The notes: generated from the sequence alone by a model not told the origin. A stretch of DNA of 64,000 nucleotides from Helichrysum umbraculigerum (GCA_949592205.1 CATIUR010000003.1:163607759-163671758); one strand, 5' to 3'; numbered from the stretch's first letter, positions 47,414-60,990 are shown. A program made the numbers and translations.

Positions 47414-48432
47414 ACCCATACAGATACAGAATATGTATGCATGATGGAAGGACACAACGTCATTTTTGTTAAATTGGTAAATATTATCTTCTTTTTGTTC
47501 TAATCTAAACCTCTAAAAATTTGATATTTTAATGGACATCCAAACAAAACTGGAATTTAATTGAATTAAATATATAGACAAGATAGATACGTGAATGATA
47601 CATGTTCTTTAACTACATCAAAATCAAAATAAATCAATCAAACAAAAAAAGATTACGATTTTGTCTTTGACTAGTAGTTAATCGAACAAAAAAAGATTAT
47701 GACTTTGTCTTTGACTAGTAGTAAATGTGACCCTCACGTACGTGCTTCTAGATTTGACATGTTCAATTACGTGTTTTTGTTCTCAAGAATAAGTGTGTAA
47801 TTCGTATATCACCATTTTTTGTTTTTTATCTAGACACCATTGATGTGATTTACAATATTATATTGTATAGCATCATAAAGTATATTTGATTGTGTATAAT
47901 AAAAAATAGTGGTGCACAAATCACCAATCATGATTCAGAAAAAATCAATAAAAGGTTTGATATATACATATACAATATGCATTAATGAAAGTTAGATATA
48001 GATCAAAACAAGGTCAGAGTTTGAGTTAGAACACCCCATAACCTTAACCGATAATTGAGTTTGGTATGACCACAATAGAATAGCTAACTACTTACGGGTC
48101 GGAATAGGTTATCAACCTTTTATCACAAATGAATACATTCTCGAATGAATGCTAGTACTATTGTGATAAGAATGTGACATTTATTGGCAAAATTCAAAGA
48201 AAAGGCCAGTAAAATACTACTCTCCCTGTCCCATTTAAAATGTCCACATTACTATCTTGCGATGTTCTATTATAAGTGTCCACTTTAATATTTAAACCAT
48301 CAAAAAAATACTTGCGGGTAGATTTAACATTTGATTAGTTACGTGCAAAGTCAAAGTTTACTATCTTACGTGAGTAGTAATATAGTAGTGTTAGTCGCAC
48401 ACTCACACACTTCCAATCAGCGGCAACCAATT
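47414..48432. other. Intergenic region upstream of the JmjC gene
   Basis: Holds a decayed MULE-like MITE relative (about 47805-47935), a half Stowaway-like fragment (CTCTCCCTGTCCCA at about 48220 with GTGTCCACTTT) and presumably the promoter of the gene at 48433. No TATA box I would defend. Confidence 0.45.
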
Positions 48433-51400
48433 ATGGCCAAGCGCCGGCGCCGGACCTGGACCTCATCTTCATCGACCTCCACCTCATCTTCATCGACATC
48501 CACGTCATCTTCACGTTCTAGCACTTTACAACACTCAAATCCACAAATCATGTTCGGTACCATACTCGCCGCTCTTTGTAGTTCAAACGAACCAACATCA
48601 CAAGGAGACCTAGTTATCCTAAAAACTCTCAATCATCTTCTTTATTCTTTACTCTCTAAATCCCCCAATTCAATGTTGCAGTCTCAACAAACGTTACACA
48701 TTCCTATAATTTCATTACTTCCTGTTATACTCAATTCCAAGTAAGATTACTAATTTATCATATCTATATGCGTTGTAATTGATTGTATTTCATACTAAAC
48801 GCGTAAAATATGTACTTAACATGTGTATAATAGGTAAGGATGCTGTGTATAAATATGCACGCTAACTGTTTGATGAAATGCTTACCTATTTATAAGTAGT
48901 TGTATTTCTAACTGTATGTGTATGTTAGAGTGGGAGATATGTAATGCGAAGTTGTACACCAACCGTTATATGTAATGGTCACTTTTTAGACATTGATATA
49001 TTTTCAAACTGCAGGTGTATTGGTTACGGTGATCTAATTATAATGCACACCAATTAATTGATGTAATAGTTCACTTATGTTAGCTTATTATAGGTGATAA
49101 TAATCAAACATGTAAATATTTGTACCATCGTTTTTATATAGGTTGAGATGATGTATATATAGTGCACAGAAAGTGTTTGATGTAATGGTTAGTTTTTATA
49201 GTTGCTTTTTGTGGTAGTTTGGTTTATTTTATTTTCCTTACAGATGCTCGGAGATTGCATGCAGTAGTTTGGAGATAGTGGGTGCGGCTTCCTTGTTTTC
49301 GATTGAAATGAATGAACAAATTGCTTCTGATGATGAGATAGTAAAGGGGTTGATTACTGCGTTGGTGAGTTCTAGGAGGAGCGTATCGATGGCCGCTTGC
49401 AATGCTCTACTTGACTTGATTACTACATCCATTGGGCGCTGTAAATTGCTGGAATTTTCTGCCATTGAGAACATTATGTGAGCATCACCAACTTGTCATT
49501 GTGATCTGCTAAGTGAATTTCATATGTCGATTTGTTTGCGGGGGAATACTATTTTTGAACTGGATATGTTTGTTTTGATGATCTGAATTCTTTACTTGTG
49601 CATTTTCCCTGTCAGTAGTCTAACTGTGTATCTGTTAGATTAACACACATTAATATGTACAAGCAAAGAATCTTAGAACAAACTAGATAATACATGCTAG
49701 TGTGTTCTATATGCAAATATCCTCATCACGAATCATAGCCTAGTACCTACGTCTATAAAAGTTAAATAAACTTTTGTAATAAAAAGCTTAAATAAAAGCT
49801 ATGCTAACACAGCAACGCAGGATGAGCGACTTGTTATTCTTCCATGGAATGTTGGCTAACCTCCCTTGCTATTATTTATATTAGTGAAGGTGTGAATGGT
49901 CTAGTCAGTTATGTATAAGATATTTGGTTGGTTGATTAACCTACATCAAAGTCGATCATATCTTTGAAGCCAATAAGAAGTCAACTTAGCATGAAGGTTT
50001 TTATTGGCTTATATCTCTATTTAGAAATGTTACTTTAGATTACTCAATTGGAGAAGAATCAATGTAGGTGACTAGAATTCATTTAGAGATAAAACATAAC
50101 CCAAATCAACAATTAATGGCCCGAGATTGCCACCTGTTAATCAACAATTATATGTATTTTATAATTGAGTGTTCACTTAAAACACTCAATCCTCATGTGT
50201 ATAATATTCAATATCAAGTGTTTACACGTATAAACATTTCAGCTAATAAATTAAATAATTATTCCCTTCGTCGAGGTTTTTTTATGTTAGAAAAGCTTAT
50301 AGCTGCTTTCACAATTATGCTTATATTGATTGTGTGGATTTTAGTTATACTCTGACTTAACATCCTTTAGTTTTTGTTTTCTTCAGGTCCCTAAATCTTC
50401 AACACCTTCAATTTCTATAATTACGGAGGAAGCGGGTAATAAAACTATCTTCAAAATAGGATTCAGGGAAGATGAATATCCTATATTGCTTCTTCATCTT
50501 TCAATTATTCTCATCAACGACTGCACATTTGAGCAGCTTGGGAATGTCCCAGGAGGACTCTTAAAAAAGTTAGCAACATATTTATCAACGCTGTGGGCAG
50601 AAGTACGTAGACAAATTCTAATAGATGCTATTCAGGAATCAGAGGGTTTCTATTCGAGCAATATTAAAACGAATAATCTAGCTGAATGCTTATTCAGACT
50701 TTCAATGGAAGGAACATTCACTACCTCATCCACGCCTCAAGAGGTTAGAAGGAGCATCTTTCACTTAGGTCAGAACAGTTTTGAATTGTTTATTGTGAAC
50801 CACTGGGAGCAATCACCATTGCTTATAAAAAGGCCGTCATATCTGTCATTGCACGATAATGTCTTTAGTTCTTTTTCACAATTTCTTAGGTCCAACAAGA
50901 GCGTTTCATCATTTCTTGGTTTTATGTTTCACAATCTTACTTCTGCTCTACCAATTAGTTCAGATGAGCTTGATATAATTAGCTTCCTTAAGGAGTCAAG
51001 AGAAAATATAGGCTGCCCTTTAATCTATCAACAGGACATTCGGGTAGTTAAAACTTTGGAATTTGAAGGCGAGAAGCATCTTTTCCAGGGGTCCTTTTTA
51101 AATGCACATGATACTTTGAGATGTCAAGAAGCATATAATGATGGTTACACATTTGCTCTGCGTGGCATGGAGTTTCATTTTGAAGATATTGCTGCTATTT
51201 CAGAAGGGTTGGCTATTCTTTTTGGTCAACCATCAACAGGGGTAAATATGTATTTAACACCACCAAACTCCCAGGGCTTAGCTCGTCATCGTGATGACCA
51301 CTGCGTTCTTGTCTGTCAAATCAGAGGAGTTAAACGCTGGAAGATATTTCCCAATCTGTGCCCCCTGTTACCTCGCTTATATGAACATGTTGATAACCTG

Positions 51401-54400
51401 CTTTATGTAGAAGGTGAAAATAAATTAGATGGATGCAAAGAGGTCCTATTGAGAGAAGGTGACATCTTGTACATTCCTCGAGGTTTCCCTCATGAGGCAT
51501 GTACCATAAATGACGACGGTGAAACAAATGGAAATACAGAATTCTCCTTGCATCTTACTCTTGCTATTGAGATTGAGCCTCCATTTGAGTAAGTGCTATT
51601 TTTGAAACACAATATTTTTGTTAAACTGATTAGGATGTATCTGTGACTCTATGAGCGGAAAGTCTGCAAGTCCATCAATTAACACGTTACTGACCACTGT
51701 AGGAACTTATCCATGAAGATGGATATCACATAAAACTATGTTTGTGAAAAATTAAGATGCTAAAATATTCCAACGGAGTTGGGTATACTGGACAAAAACT
51801 CTATTGATATCTAATATGACCATATATCAGAATCAATTTGCACTTTTATTTCAAAATTTGCTACGAAATCTCACCTTTGAGGCTTTAAATAAGTGCAATA
51901 GCGTTAATTTATGCCTTTCACTTGCAATGAAGGGACATTTGTGGTCTTATGTGCAATAGCGTTAATTTATGCCTTTCACTTGCAATGAAAAAAGCTATGC
52001 TAGTAATACACAACAAATATGAAGGTTTGACATGAAACATAGGGTCATCTATTAGGTTTAAATGTTAAATAGTATCATAATTAGGTTAGTTTCTTATGAT
52101 CATGGACTGGAATTACTTTCTTTGACATTCTGTTGACCAACACTTCATAGAAGTGGTTCATTTGCCATATATTTTGCAAGTACTCATTAGCAACATGCGT
52201 GAGAAGTAAAACATTTAATTATACTTCATACCATTCTTTGAATGGTTTGGTTTTTGTTTGTATGATAGACTGATAGCTCATGAACAAGAAATTGCAATAA
52301 GTAAGATCTGTCAAGTAGGTACCAGACAGAAAAAGGAATAAAAACAAGAAATAATTGCAAAAACTGACAATAATTGCTTAACTTTTTACAATCATGTATA
52401 TCATATAGATTGTCCTATTGGGCCCATGGTGATAAATTGCTTGAGACTCATATTGCACGGTCAACATTCCAGTTATCTTGACTGAGTTAGCTGATAGTGG
52501 TCATGTGCTTCAAGTATGTATTTTCTAGATGATATAGTATTGTAATATGATATCAACAGTCCCTTATGTATATTTGCTTGTTTTATATGATCGAATTGAC
52601 ATATCTTGAAATTATGCATGAAAGTTGTCCCGCCCAAATTTATGTTTGATTGTCAGGTTGTCTGTAGTAGGCTATTAATTTGTTATGAATACAGATACGT
52701 TCAACTATTTTTGCATGATCTCTCTCTTTCATTTTTCTTTTCTTCGTAATAATATACTGCTAGACCTGTGATAAATTTAATAATTAAGTTTTGTATACAT
52801 GTTAGTTTTGAATTAGGACTAGTATTAGTATTTTAACATTCGATTATGTATAGATATTAGTCTTTAGGATTAGTATCTTGACATGGTATGGATTTCATAG
52901 AAGGATGGATATGAAAATTTGAGAATACGTAAATGCAATAATTAGGTAGTTTCCATTTGATAGAATCATACTATAGTCTTACAAATAGGGGATAAAAATA
53001 TTGGGTATATTATATTTATTTTATTATTACTTAATTGTATGTGATTAAGAAAACCGAATTAAACATATGCTCCACAAACCACAATCTTAGACTTTGTATG
53101 GCTGTTTTCATCATGCAATTTGCTGCAAGTATATGCAAATATAATGGTGGCTTTTGAAATTTAATTTAAAATAATTGCATTAGGTTTTGATGTCATATCC
53201 ACTTCCTTTTGCTGTTATTAGTTTTTGTGTATATTAGAATATTCAGTATTCACTACTTAATTGAATAATGTTCTCAAAAAAAAAAAAAAAAACCAGCCAT
53301 GCATGTGGACTGGTCAATATTTGTCACAATAATCCATAGTACTAACATGTGCTGTGGACCAGACACAGACATCGATCTTATCTTTGGAAATAATATCTCA
53401 CATGCACTAATCTTTTTCTTACTCCTGCTCCTTGTTGTGTAAGCTTTCAAAGCAATCTAAGAACTATTTGGAGTAAGTTATCCTTTTGTTGTTTTAGAAA
53501 AACTATGTTCAATCACTGATGAAAATAGAACCTTCCCGCAATAGTACAAATCAAATGGATGGAAACTGAGATATTCATATCATGAAGCTTATGTTTACTT
53601 GGTAGTATTATCCTTTCCGTTACCGATTACATTGATCAACGTGTTGTCAACGTTCGTTTAAGTTGCACTTGTCTGGAACATCTGAATTGTCTTGTGTGAA
53701 AGACGCTCGAAAAAGATTCACTTATAATGCATCAAGTTGAATCGTGTATCATCTCAAATGAGCCAAATAAAGAAAATTAGCTAAAAACGGGAGCAGGTGA
53801 AAAGTGTCGAGCTAGTAAAATGGGTTGAAAGTTACCCAAGGTCTACTCTTAATGCATACGGTATCCTATACTACTGTATCCAAAGATCTAGATAATCTGT
53901 AAATATAATTAACACGTGGAGTATTCATACAATGCACGGTACAATTTTACCCAGCCTGTTCCAACCCATACAAAAAAAACCTCATCTCAACCCAAATTTG
54001 TTTTGACCCATTATCTGACCCGCCCATCTTGTCACCTAACATATCTATCTCATATACTTGCAGGTGGGAAGGCTTTCTTCACTTAGCGCTCTGGCTTTGG
54101 GGTAAAAATTATAATTCCAATCACATGCCGTGTGAATATTCATCTCAGAATCTTCATGATGTGGCTGTTCACTTGATGCATATTGCAATCAAGCTGATTG
54201 GTGATGTTGATCCGAAGTTTCGAAAAGCTTGTTTAGTTGGTGCAAATTCATTTCCATCGGAAGACTGGTTACAAACTCACCAAAAGTCAAGTTTCAACTA
54301 TTTGCTTAGTAAAATTGATTCTGACAGTAATTTCAATCACAGTGTTTTGAATGTAGAAGCCTCTATCAGAAAAAACGAAGATTTCTTTGATAAGTTGAGG

Positions 54401-54631
54401 TGGATCCGTCATCTTGACCAAAAAATGTCCTCAATAGGGATGGAGGATATCTTTCATGTAGTCGTTCACCAGAAGGATAAAGCTGAAGCTGCGTTCATGA
54501 AGGTTAAGTCTAAATTCTGTAATGAAATTGTATTTGATGATATATTGCATCATTATAATGTGTTACTAGAAAAGTATAGGATCTCTCGTAAACAATACAT
54601 TAATGGGATGTTATCGCTAAATTGCACTTAA
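48433..54631 (+). CDS. JmjC/cupin ribosomal-oxygenase-like (NO66/MINA family) protein, 775 aa
   Basis: Four exons in consistent phase: 48433-48740, 49244-49477, 50371-51588, 54064-54631. The start is the first ATG after in-frame non-ATG codons (MAKRRRRTW), followed by a Ser/Thr-rich tail. Residues of about 45-200 are helical repeats. The Cupin_4/JmjC fold (PF08007) follows with GVNMYLTPPNSQGLARHRDD, where the H-x-D is the iron pair, and KRWKIF. GDILYIPRGFPHEA supplies the distal His. The C-terminal part (WEGFLHLALW...) fits the dimerisation/winged-helix tail. Relatives are Fe(II)/2-oxoglutarate oxygenases that hydroxylate histidine in ribosomal proteins, usually nucleolar; the basic N-terminus agrees. 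The exon 3 acceptor (CTTTAG at 50370) was chosen for phase; a nearer CTTCAG would break the frame. Intron 3 (2.5 kb) is AT-rich with short repeats. Confidence 0.88.
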
Positions 54632-55162
54632 CAATGCAGTGTAAAACTAATTTTAATCCAAAACAAACTTCTCCTTTTTCAAGTTCAGATAGCAGTAATA
54701 GATATGAGAGGTGGCAAAATATGCAGGTGGGGTGATGGGTCATAACGCATACGGGTTGATATGGTAGAACTAGTGTCATTAGCGCTTAGAAATTATATTA
54801 TTTAAATAATAATCTATTGAATAACACGAATTCCACAGTTTTGCGCGTTAAAGATACACATTGGACGAATTTCAACCCATTTGACCCGTTAGAGATAAAA
54901 ATAGCCTGAATTGGCCCCTTATAAGTATTGGGCTTGATTTGCCACGTTTAATATACGTATATAATTTGTGCTGTTAACATTTCTCATTTGAGCCTAGTCT
55001 TATGTAGAAAAGGAGAACTCCATGGTAAAAAATGACGGTAAAGGAATCTCTGTCATATTCATATTACAAAATTATCATTTGGTACAATGCTATAATCAAT
55101 TCTAGATCTTGGGTGCACAACCGGTCCCATTATATGGGTCCCATGTGGCTCAGGCTCAACTT
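54632..55162. other. Intergenic, MITE-like repeat
   Basis: Contains a GGTGGCAAAATATGC...TTTGCCACG repeat at about 54708-54945 of the family also seen in introns. Otherwise nothing recognised. Confidence 0.4.
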
Positions 55163-55958
55163 TTATGGATGCTTGGTGGGAGTCGGACTCGGGTGAGTTT
55201 TCACACCTTGATAGTCAATGTTGTAAACAACCTCGGCATCTTCATTATTGGCAGCATCATATGCTTTTGGCTTCGAAGTTGCTTGCTTTGTAGATCTCCA
55301 TGCATTTCCAATTACCTGCAGTTTGCACTCACAGTTTAGACTTGGTGCTGGCATGTGAACAAGTTACATCTCAGTTTTATGTGCCACTACATGATTCAGT
55401 TAAATTTTTTGTGCACTTAGAATGTAGTAATGTACCATGGCGGATCCGGGGAGACTAAGTGGCAAAATGGATGGGTTGAAATGAGTTGGGTGAGTTGACT
55501 CTGAAGCAGTCTTTCAAAATTTTGTTACTGAATTTATATTGTTTTGATGATAATAATAATCTGATTTCTGAATAAAATGATGTAGGAGGCCTATCGATTA
55601 ATGTTTTTGTATCCGCTGAATCAAGCTATTAGTAAGTAAGCTGGTCGAATTCGCAATCTTATAACAAATGTTTCGCAATCTTATAACAAATGTAGGCAAG
55701 GTGAGCTCTTTCAAATCACATCAAAACCAGTTTGTGTATATGAATATGCAACTACTCATATCATCATGAGATTATTAGTTTTTCGTCTAGTCTTACCTTG
55801 TTGACGTTCGTATTCGGATCTTCTAGGTTCCTCAGGCTTCTTCTTGCATGAAGTGAGATGAGTGGAACATTTGTAGAGCCATTAGTGATTTGGGAAAGAA
55901 AATATAGCCCAAAACTTAAAAAGATGCAGAACCATAGGATAGAATTTGAAGGTCTCAT
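55163..55958 (-). CDS. Secreted peptide-hormone precursor, RGF/GOLVEN (CLEL)-like, 104 aa
   Basis: Exon 1 is 55958-55797 and exon 2 is 55315-55163, phase 0 across a 481-bp intron with GTAAGA donor and CTGCAG acceptor. Residues 1-27 form a clear signal peptide (hydrophobic ILWFCIFLSFGLYFL). A dibasic LHARRSLR segment, a polar variable region and an acidic stretch follow. The C-terminal motif is DYQGVKTHPSPTPTKHP just before the stop. This architecture (signal peptide, variable middle, conserved C-terminal Asp-Tyr motif, two exons) is that of tyrosine-sulfated peptide families such as RGF/GLV/CLEL. The usual ending HPPxHN is replaced by HPSPTPTKHP, so a different DY-peptide family such as PSY is possible. 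Such peptides act outside the cell through LRR receptor kinases. Complete as predicted. Confidence 0.72.
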
Positions 55959-56983
55959 TTTTAATGCAATACCAAAATATGGGGTGTGTGTGTCTGTGAT
56001 TACATTATATCTGCACATATATATGGGGTTGAGGGTGGGGTGTTTGAGTCAATAATTGGCTGGAAGACTGTGAAGACATGCCCCAACCCATGCTTATGGG
56101 ACTGAGGTACAACAATGCCAAATATCATCAACTTTATTTATACTACTTTTATCTTGGAAACATGCACAAAATTTTGGCCACTTGAGTTTGGACAACTATT
56201 CTGAGCTTATTTGTCTTGGTTCCAATCTCACACTTGATTTCCTGTGGATACGTGAATTTTGAGCCCCAATGTCAACAGGGACACTTAAAATTCAGACATC
56301 CTAGAACATAAGACCACTTGTAACGCGTTCGTTTTGGGTACCGTTCATCAATTGTTACCATTGCAAGAGTTGTGTGATAACACCATGTTATGCTTACCAA
56401 CCACGAATGTTGACATGTTTTCCACGAATATATACAATTATCCACCCCTAGACTTACCTTCAACCATTTGGGTAGAGGGCCATCTCGATACCGCTAGGTA
56501 AATGGCCCTTCGGTGCAAAATTGTGTATTAAAAAGCCAAAAAACCCAATAATATAATACTGACTTAAAATAAACCTAGTTTTTCATGTGTTCAGACAGTT
56601 TTTTAGCGCGTAACGGAATAATTTGTCTGCGGCTACGGTCAGTCAATATTTTCTGTCAAGTAACTTACCGGAGGTTCCTTACTATTGTGAAATAAAAGAC
56701 AAACATTAGCAACAAATAAATCTAGTCACTAATCAAATAACAGCAAATCATTCTTCATTCTTTCACGACCATTTCTTTAATATGCCGACTTCAACAACAA
56801 GACAATTATTTGTTTATTAATTTTTTTTTTACTATTACATAGAATTTATAACCCACTTAGAAATATCAGATTCTGTACTATGTTTTCTTCGATCATTTCC
56901 ACATTTTTCTTGTTGGGTTTCTCAGAAATATTTGAACTCAATAACATTTGTGTGCATGGAGAATTCTAAGTAATACTTTGATA
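55959..56983. other. Intergenic between divergent peptide and kinase genes
   Basis: Would hold both promoters. A CCATATATATG box lies about 70 bp upstream of the peptide start (56018-56028 region, minus strand). A decayed MITE end (ACCACTTGTAACGCG) is at about 56311. Nothing else supportable. Confidence 0.4.
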
Positions 56984-59900
56984 ATGATGAGGCGTGTACT
57001 TGAAGGTAATTACTCGATGTTAATATTTACTAACGCGTGATTATGTAAAGTTGTTATTTATTTATTTATTTATTTTATATCTTAGTAAATTGTTCTTGAT
57101 GATTTGTAACTAAATGATCATAGTATATTTGCAAGAAATTGTAATCTTTCTAAGGAAATGACATTTTTTATGAAATACGGAAATGGTAAATGCTGAAGGC
57201 TTGAGGTTCTACAAATGAAGTCATTATCGTTCTACTTCAAACGGGTGATAGTACCTTCGAAACTTGTGGAATGTGCCGTGTATCTTTTATGATGAGTTGG
57301 TGTTTTTATTAATGTCACATATACTGTGTATCATATTTATTGTGTAATGTAACGTGAATATGAGAAATGGTAATCGAGAAATAACCTTATTAATTAGACT
57401 TAGTTATGATGGTTTAATGAAGAGGTTCTGGTTTTGTGAATGCAGCGGTATCTCCAGCACCATTAGTACTCAATGAAGAAAGCTCGCAGGACAAGCACTC
57501 TTCATCAGCCTTATTCTTCTTCCTGGGAGGGTTGATTGTGATTCTGATATTACTGATTCTTGTATTTTTCTTTCTGAAGTTTATTAGACCAGCACAATTG
57601 AAGAACTTGAGAAAGCGTAAAAACAGCTGCAAAGGTTAATTTCTAACTGTATATTTTAGAAGTGGTGAATCCGACTTGTTTGGTTATCAATGGGTCAATT
57701 TGGGTTATGTTCAAATCCCTAACGGGACAAACGGTTCTAAAGTTTTTCAAAGTGTATGTTTGATGCATAAAACCTCCTATATATCATTATGTTTATAACT
57801 ACGGAGTAATATCTTTTATTGAAAATATATAATTTCTGTAGTCATACTTGACTTACTAATTTTCTATAGAAGTTTGAAATATTTCTGGAAGAAAAAGTGT
57901 TTCGGGGACACCTAACCCATTTTGACATGTTACTCAACTTGCCTGACCCGCACAATTTTCCACCTTAGTTTATGATGTGATATTGACTACACCAAGTTCA
58001 TCACAATCTTCCCATCGCAGATGCAAAAAATTATTTCAGTGGGAATCTTCGAACAATAAGCTATTTTAGCTTCCAAGCACTAAAGAAGGCAACTAAGAAT
58101 TTTCACGAGTCTTATCTTCTTGGTAAAGGTGGATTTGGGCCAGTCTACCTGGTATATATTTCAAAACATCTCTTTTTAAGCTAATTCTTTTTTATCCGTT
58201 GACCCGTTGAGGTAAAACAAGACCTGAATTGTCCCATTCATAACTAATTGGGTCGATATGGTCACCTATAATGGAGATATATGACTTTAAGTGGTTTTAA
58301 TAGGGTAAATTAGAAGATGGACAGCTTGTCGCTGTAAAGAAATTGGCTCTTGACAAATCACAACAAGGAGAGGCAGAATTTCTTGCAGAAGTGAAAATGA
58401 TCACAAGCATACAACACAAGAACCTTGTCCGACTTCTTGGTTGCTGCTCTGAAGGGCCTCAAAGGCTACTTGTGTATGAATACATGAAGAACAGGAGTTT
58501 AGATATCATTATTTATGGTATGTGATTACACTTCCGTTTTAATATGCACGTCGCTTTTTAGCTACTTGGTCAAGAAGTTGCATACTAGTCATCTGTATGT
58601 TTATATACTCACAAAAATATCTCATTAGAATATATTGTGCTGTTTACCCTTCTGCCAATGTAAGTATGGGTTGAAATGGGCCTGCTGGGTTTGGTTGTCT
58701 AATAAAAATATTTATAAATATGTAATGTGTTAGTTGTCACTACAAAAATAATATTATTACAAAATACTTATCTATAACATTGAACAGAACGAATCCAAAT
58801 TGATCCGTTTAAAAGTACATGGGTCAAAATTGTCACCTCAACTGTTTACTGCCCAATGATTATCATCAGTTTTAATGTGTATCTAAATCTTTGTGTTTTG
58901 TGAACAGGGAAAAGTGATCACTATCTAAATTGGAACACTCGGTTTCAAATAATATTGGGGATTGCTCGAGGTTTGCAGTACCTACACGAGGATTCGCATA
59001 TCCGGATTGTTCACAGAGATATTAAAGCTAGTAACATTCTTCTTGATGACAAATTTCAACCAAGAATTGGAGATTTTGGGTTGGCCAGGTTCTTCCCTGA
59101 GGACCAAGCTTATCTTAGCACAACATTTGCTGGAACACTGTAAGCCTTCCTCCCATATATGATAGGTAGAGGTGGCAAAATAGATGGATCGGGCATTTGG
59201 GTAATGATTCAAAATGGGTAGCTTTTTACTACTACATGTTTGGAAACCATATTTAAGTATGTATTTCATCAAGTATCAATTATAAAGTTGTAGAAATGAG
59301 GGCAAAAAGTGTCACGAGTCAACACAATCCCATCCGGCCATCCGTTTGAGTGTTTGACCCATTATGAAGACGTACCCATTTTGAACTGAACTCGTTTGGA
59401 CCGATGACCCAAACTACCCATTTTCCCCCAGTACTTTACTTTCTTCCCTCTTACTCATGTTGAGTGGTTGGTGCACAATCAAACATACAGAATTTCTTAT
59501 AATACCATAATCAAATGTAATGTTTGTTTGTAATTTTGTTGTTTTCTAGTGGTTATACGGCCCCTGAATACGCAATCAGAGGAGAATTATCCGAAAAGGC
59601 TGACATATATAGTTTTGGAGTTATTGTGCTTGAAATCATTAGCTGCAGGAAAAATACTGATCTTAATCTGCCAACAGAAATGCAATATCTCCCGGAATAT
59701 GTAGGTCATCTATCTATCTACACATGTTAATGCAATACATTGCTTTTTCTTATTGCTAACCAAGTTCATATCTTAATGGTAATAGGCATGGAAGCTATAC
59801 GAGAGGTCAAAGATGATTGATCTTGTAGATCCAAGAATGCAAAATGCTGGTTTTGTAGAGAAAGATGTTATGCAAACAATTCTTGTGGCTTTACTATGCC

Positions 59901-60163
59901 TTCAAGCTCATGCAGACACAAGGCCACCCATGTCGGAAGTTGTAGCAATGTTGACTTGGAAGGTCGAAATGGTGAAATCACCATCAAAACCGACTTTCTT
60001 AGATCGAAGAAACCGTTGGAGAAATGAAAAGACTTCTTGGGAAACAATCTCTGCTGATTTCCCTTCTAATCTTGAAGGTGAATCACCTTCTTTGACTCCA
60101 CCTCCAAATTCTAGAGAATTTTATGCCAGCCAAAGCTTTTCAGGAACAATACAGAAAGTTTAG
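56984..60163 (+). CDS. RD-type receptor-like protein kinase with minimal ectodomain (about 438 aa)
   Basis: Exons: 56984-57005 (tentative first exon, strong AAG|GTAATT donor and correct phase), 57446-57634, 58021-58151, 58304-58517, 58908-59139, 59550-59700, 59786-60163. After about 25 residues comes one membrane helix (LFFFLGGLIVILILLILVFF) and a basic stop-transfer stretch. The Ser/Thr kinase follows: GKGGFGPVY loop, VAVKKL lysine, IVHRDIKASN (RD type), DFG, and GYTAPEYA activation end. The C-terminal tail is Ser/Pro-rich. All catalytic residues are present, so it should be active. No lectin, LRR or DUF26 ectodomain was found. Either this is a kinase that works as a co-receptor or relay, or the ectodomain exons lie further upstream than I could recognise. 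Several introns contain GGTGGCA-type repeats. A damaged copy of its exons 6-7 sits in Helitron H1. Confidence 0.85.
59168..59430. repeat. GGTGGCAAAAT-type MITE-like repeat in kinase intron
   Basis: Starts AGGTGGCAAAATAGATGG and ends CTACCCATTTTCCCCC, imperfect inverted ends. Similar repeats lie in the kinase introns at about 57661-57965 and 58660-58860. Confidence 0.45.
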
Positions 60164-60990
60164 TATGATTTTATTTTTTTTTTGGGTGTGTTTTTATGCA
60201 TTATTTATATGTTTGTGGAAGAAAGTGTAACATGTTTGTGTATATATTCATAAAATCATGTCATCAATAAGGAGAACAGAGGGAACTCTGTACCAGGATT
60301 ATTTGAACACTTTTAATGTCAATAAAAACTATATTGCTTATAAAGTTTAAACAAATCACTGAAGCTCAGATTTCAGATTTTAATGGTACTAAGAATAAAT
60401 ATATATATATCTCTGTTAATTTACTAAAATCATTACACTATGAAACAAGACATGTGGTCAAGAATATACTTTTGTGCCCATTTATTTATTTCTTTTGTAT
60501 TTTTATGACATTTAATATAAACTGAGTACAATGTACTACGAGTATCTAACTTATGCCAGGCTGCCAGCTAGGCATTCTACTTGTAAATTACTAGGAAAAG
60601 TTTAATAATTAATTAATCTTTCTTAACTAAAAGGTGAGTGTCGATCATTATGCGATGCATGACTGGTGACCTCTGCTTTATACTTTTAACCAAACATATG
60701 TACATTGTTTACAAAGAAAACGGCGTAAAGAAAAAGACAATTTTATACTTTCCTTTTTATATCAGAAAGTTTAAAGTTCCAAAAGCACACAATTATACGT
60801 CGACATACACAATATCTTTCTATTCGTGCAATCAACAACATTTAACTTTAAGTGCTGTTAGGCTACAAGAGAATGATTATGTAAATTACTTTATTAAAAA
60901 CATAATTTATATATTATAGTTTACATTATAGATGATGAGATGGGATCAAGAGAGTATGGGATTTTTGGAGAGAATGGGAGAACCAATGAG
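60164..60990. other. Intergenic, nothing recognised
   Basis: AT-rich sequence. A 93-codon open frame at 60638-60919 has no recognisable domain and skewed composition. Confidence 0.45.

Noticed and set aside
47170..47472. 100-codon open frame
   Set aside because: It spans the arms of the MULE-type foldback MITE and is an artefact of the palindrome.
50068..50355. 95-codon open frame in intron 2 of the JmjC gene
   Set aside because: Lies between in-phase exons of a well-supported gene and has no homology-like features.
60638..60919. 93-codon open frame
   Set aside because: No domain, no supporting splice or regulatory context, AT-rich composition.
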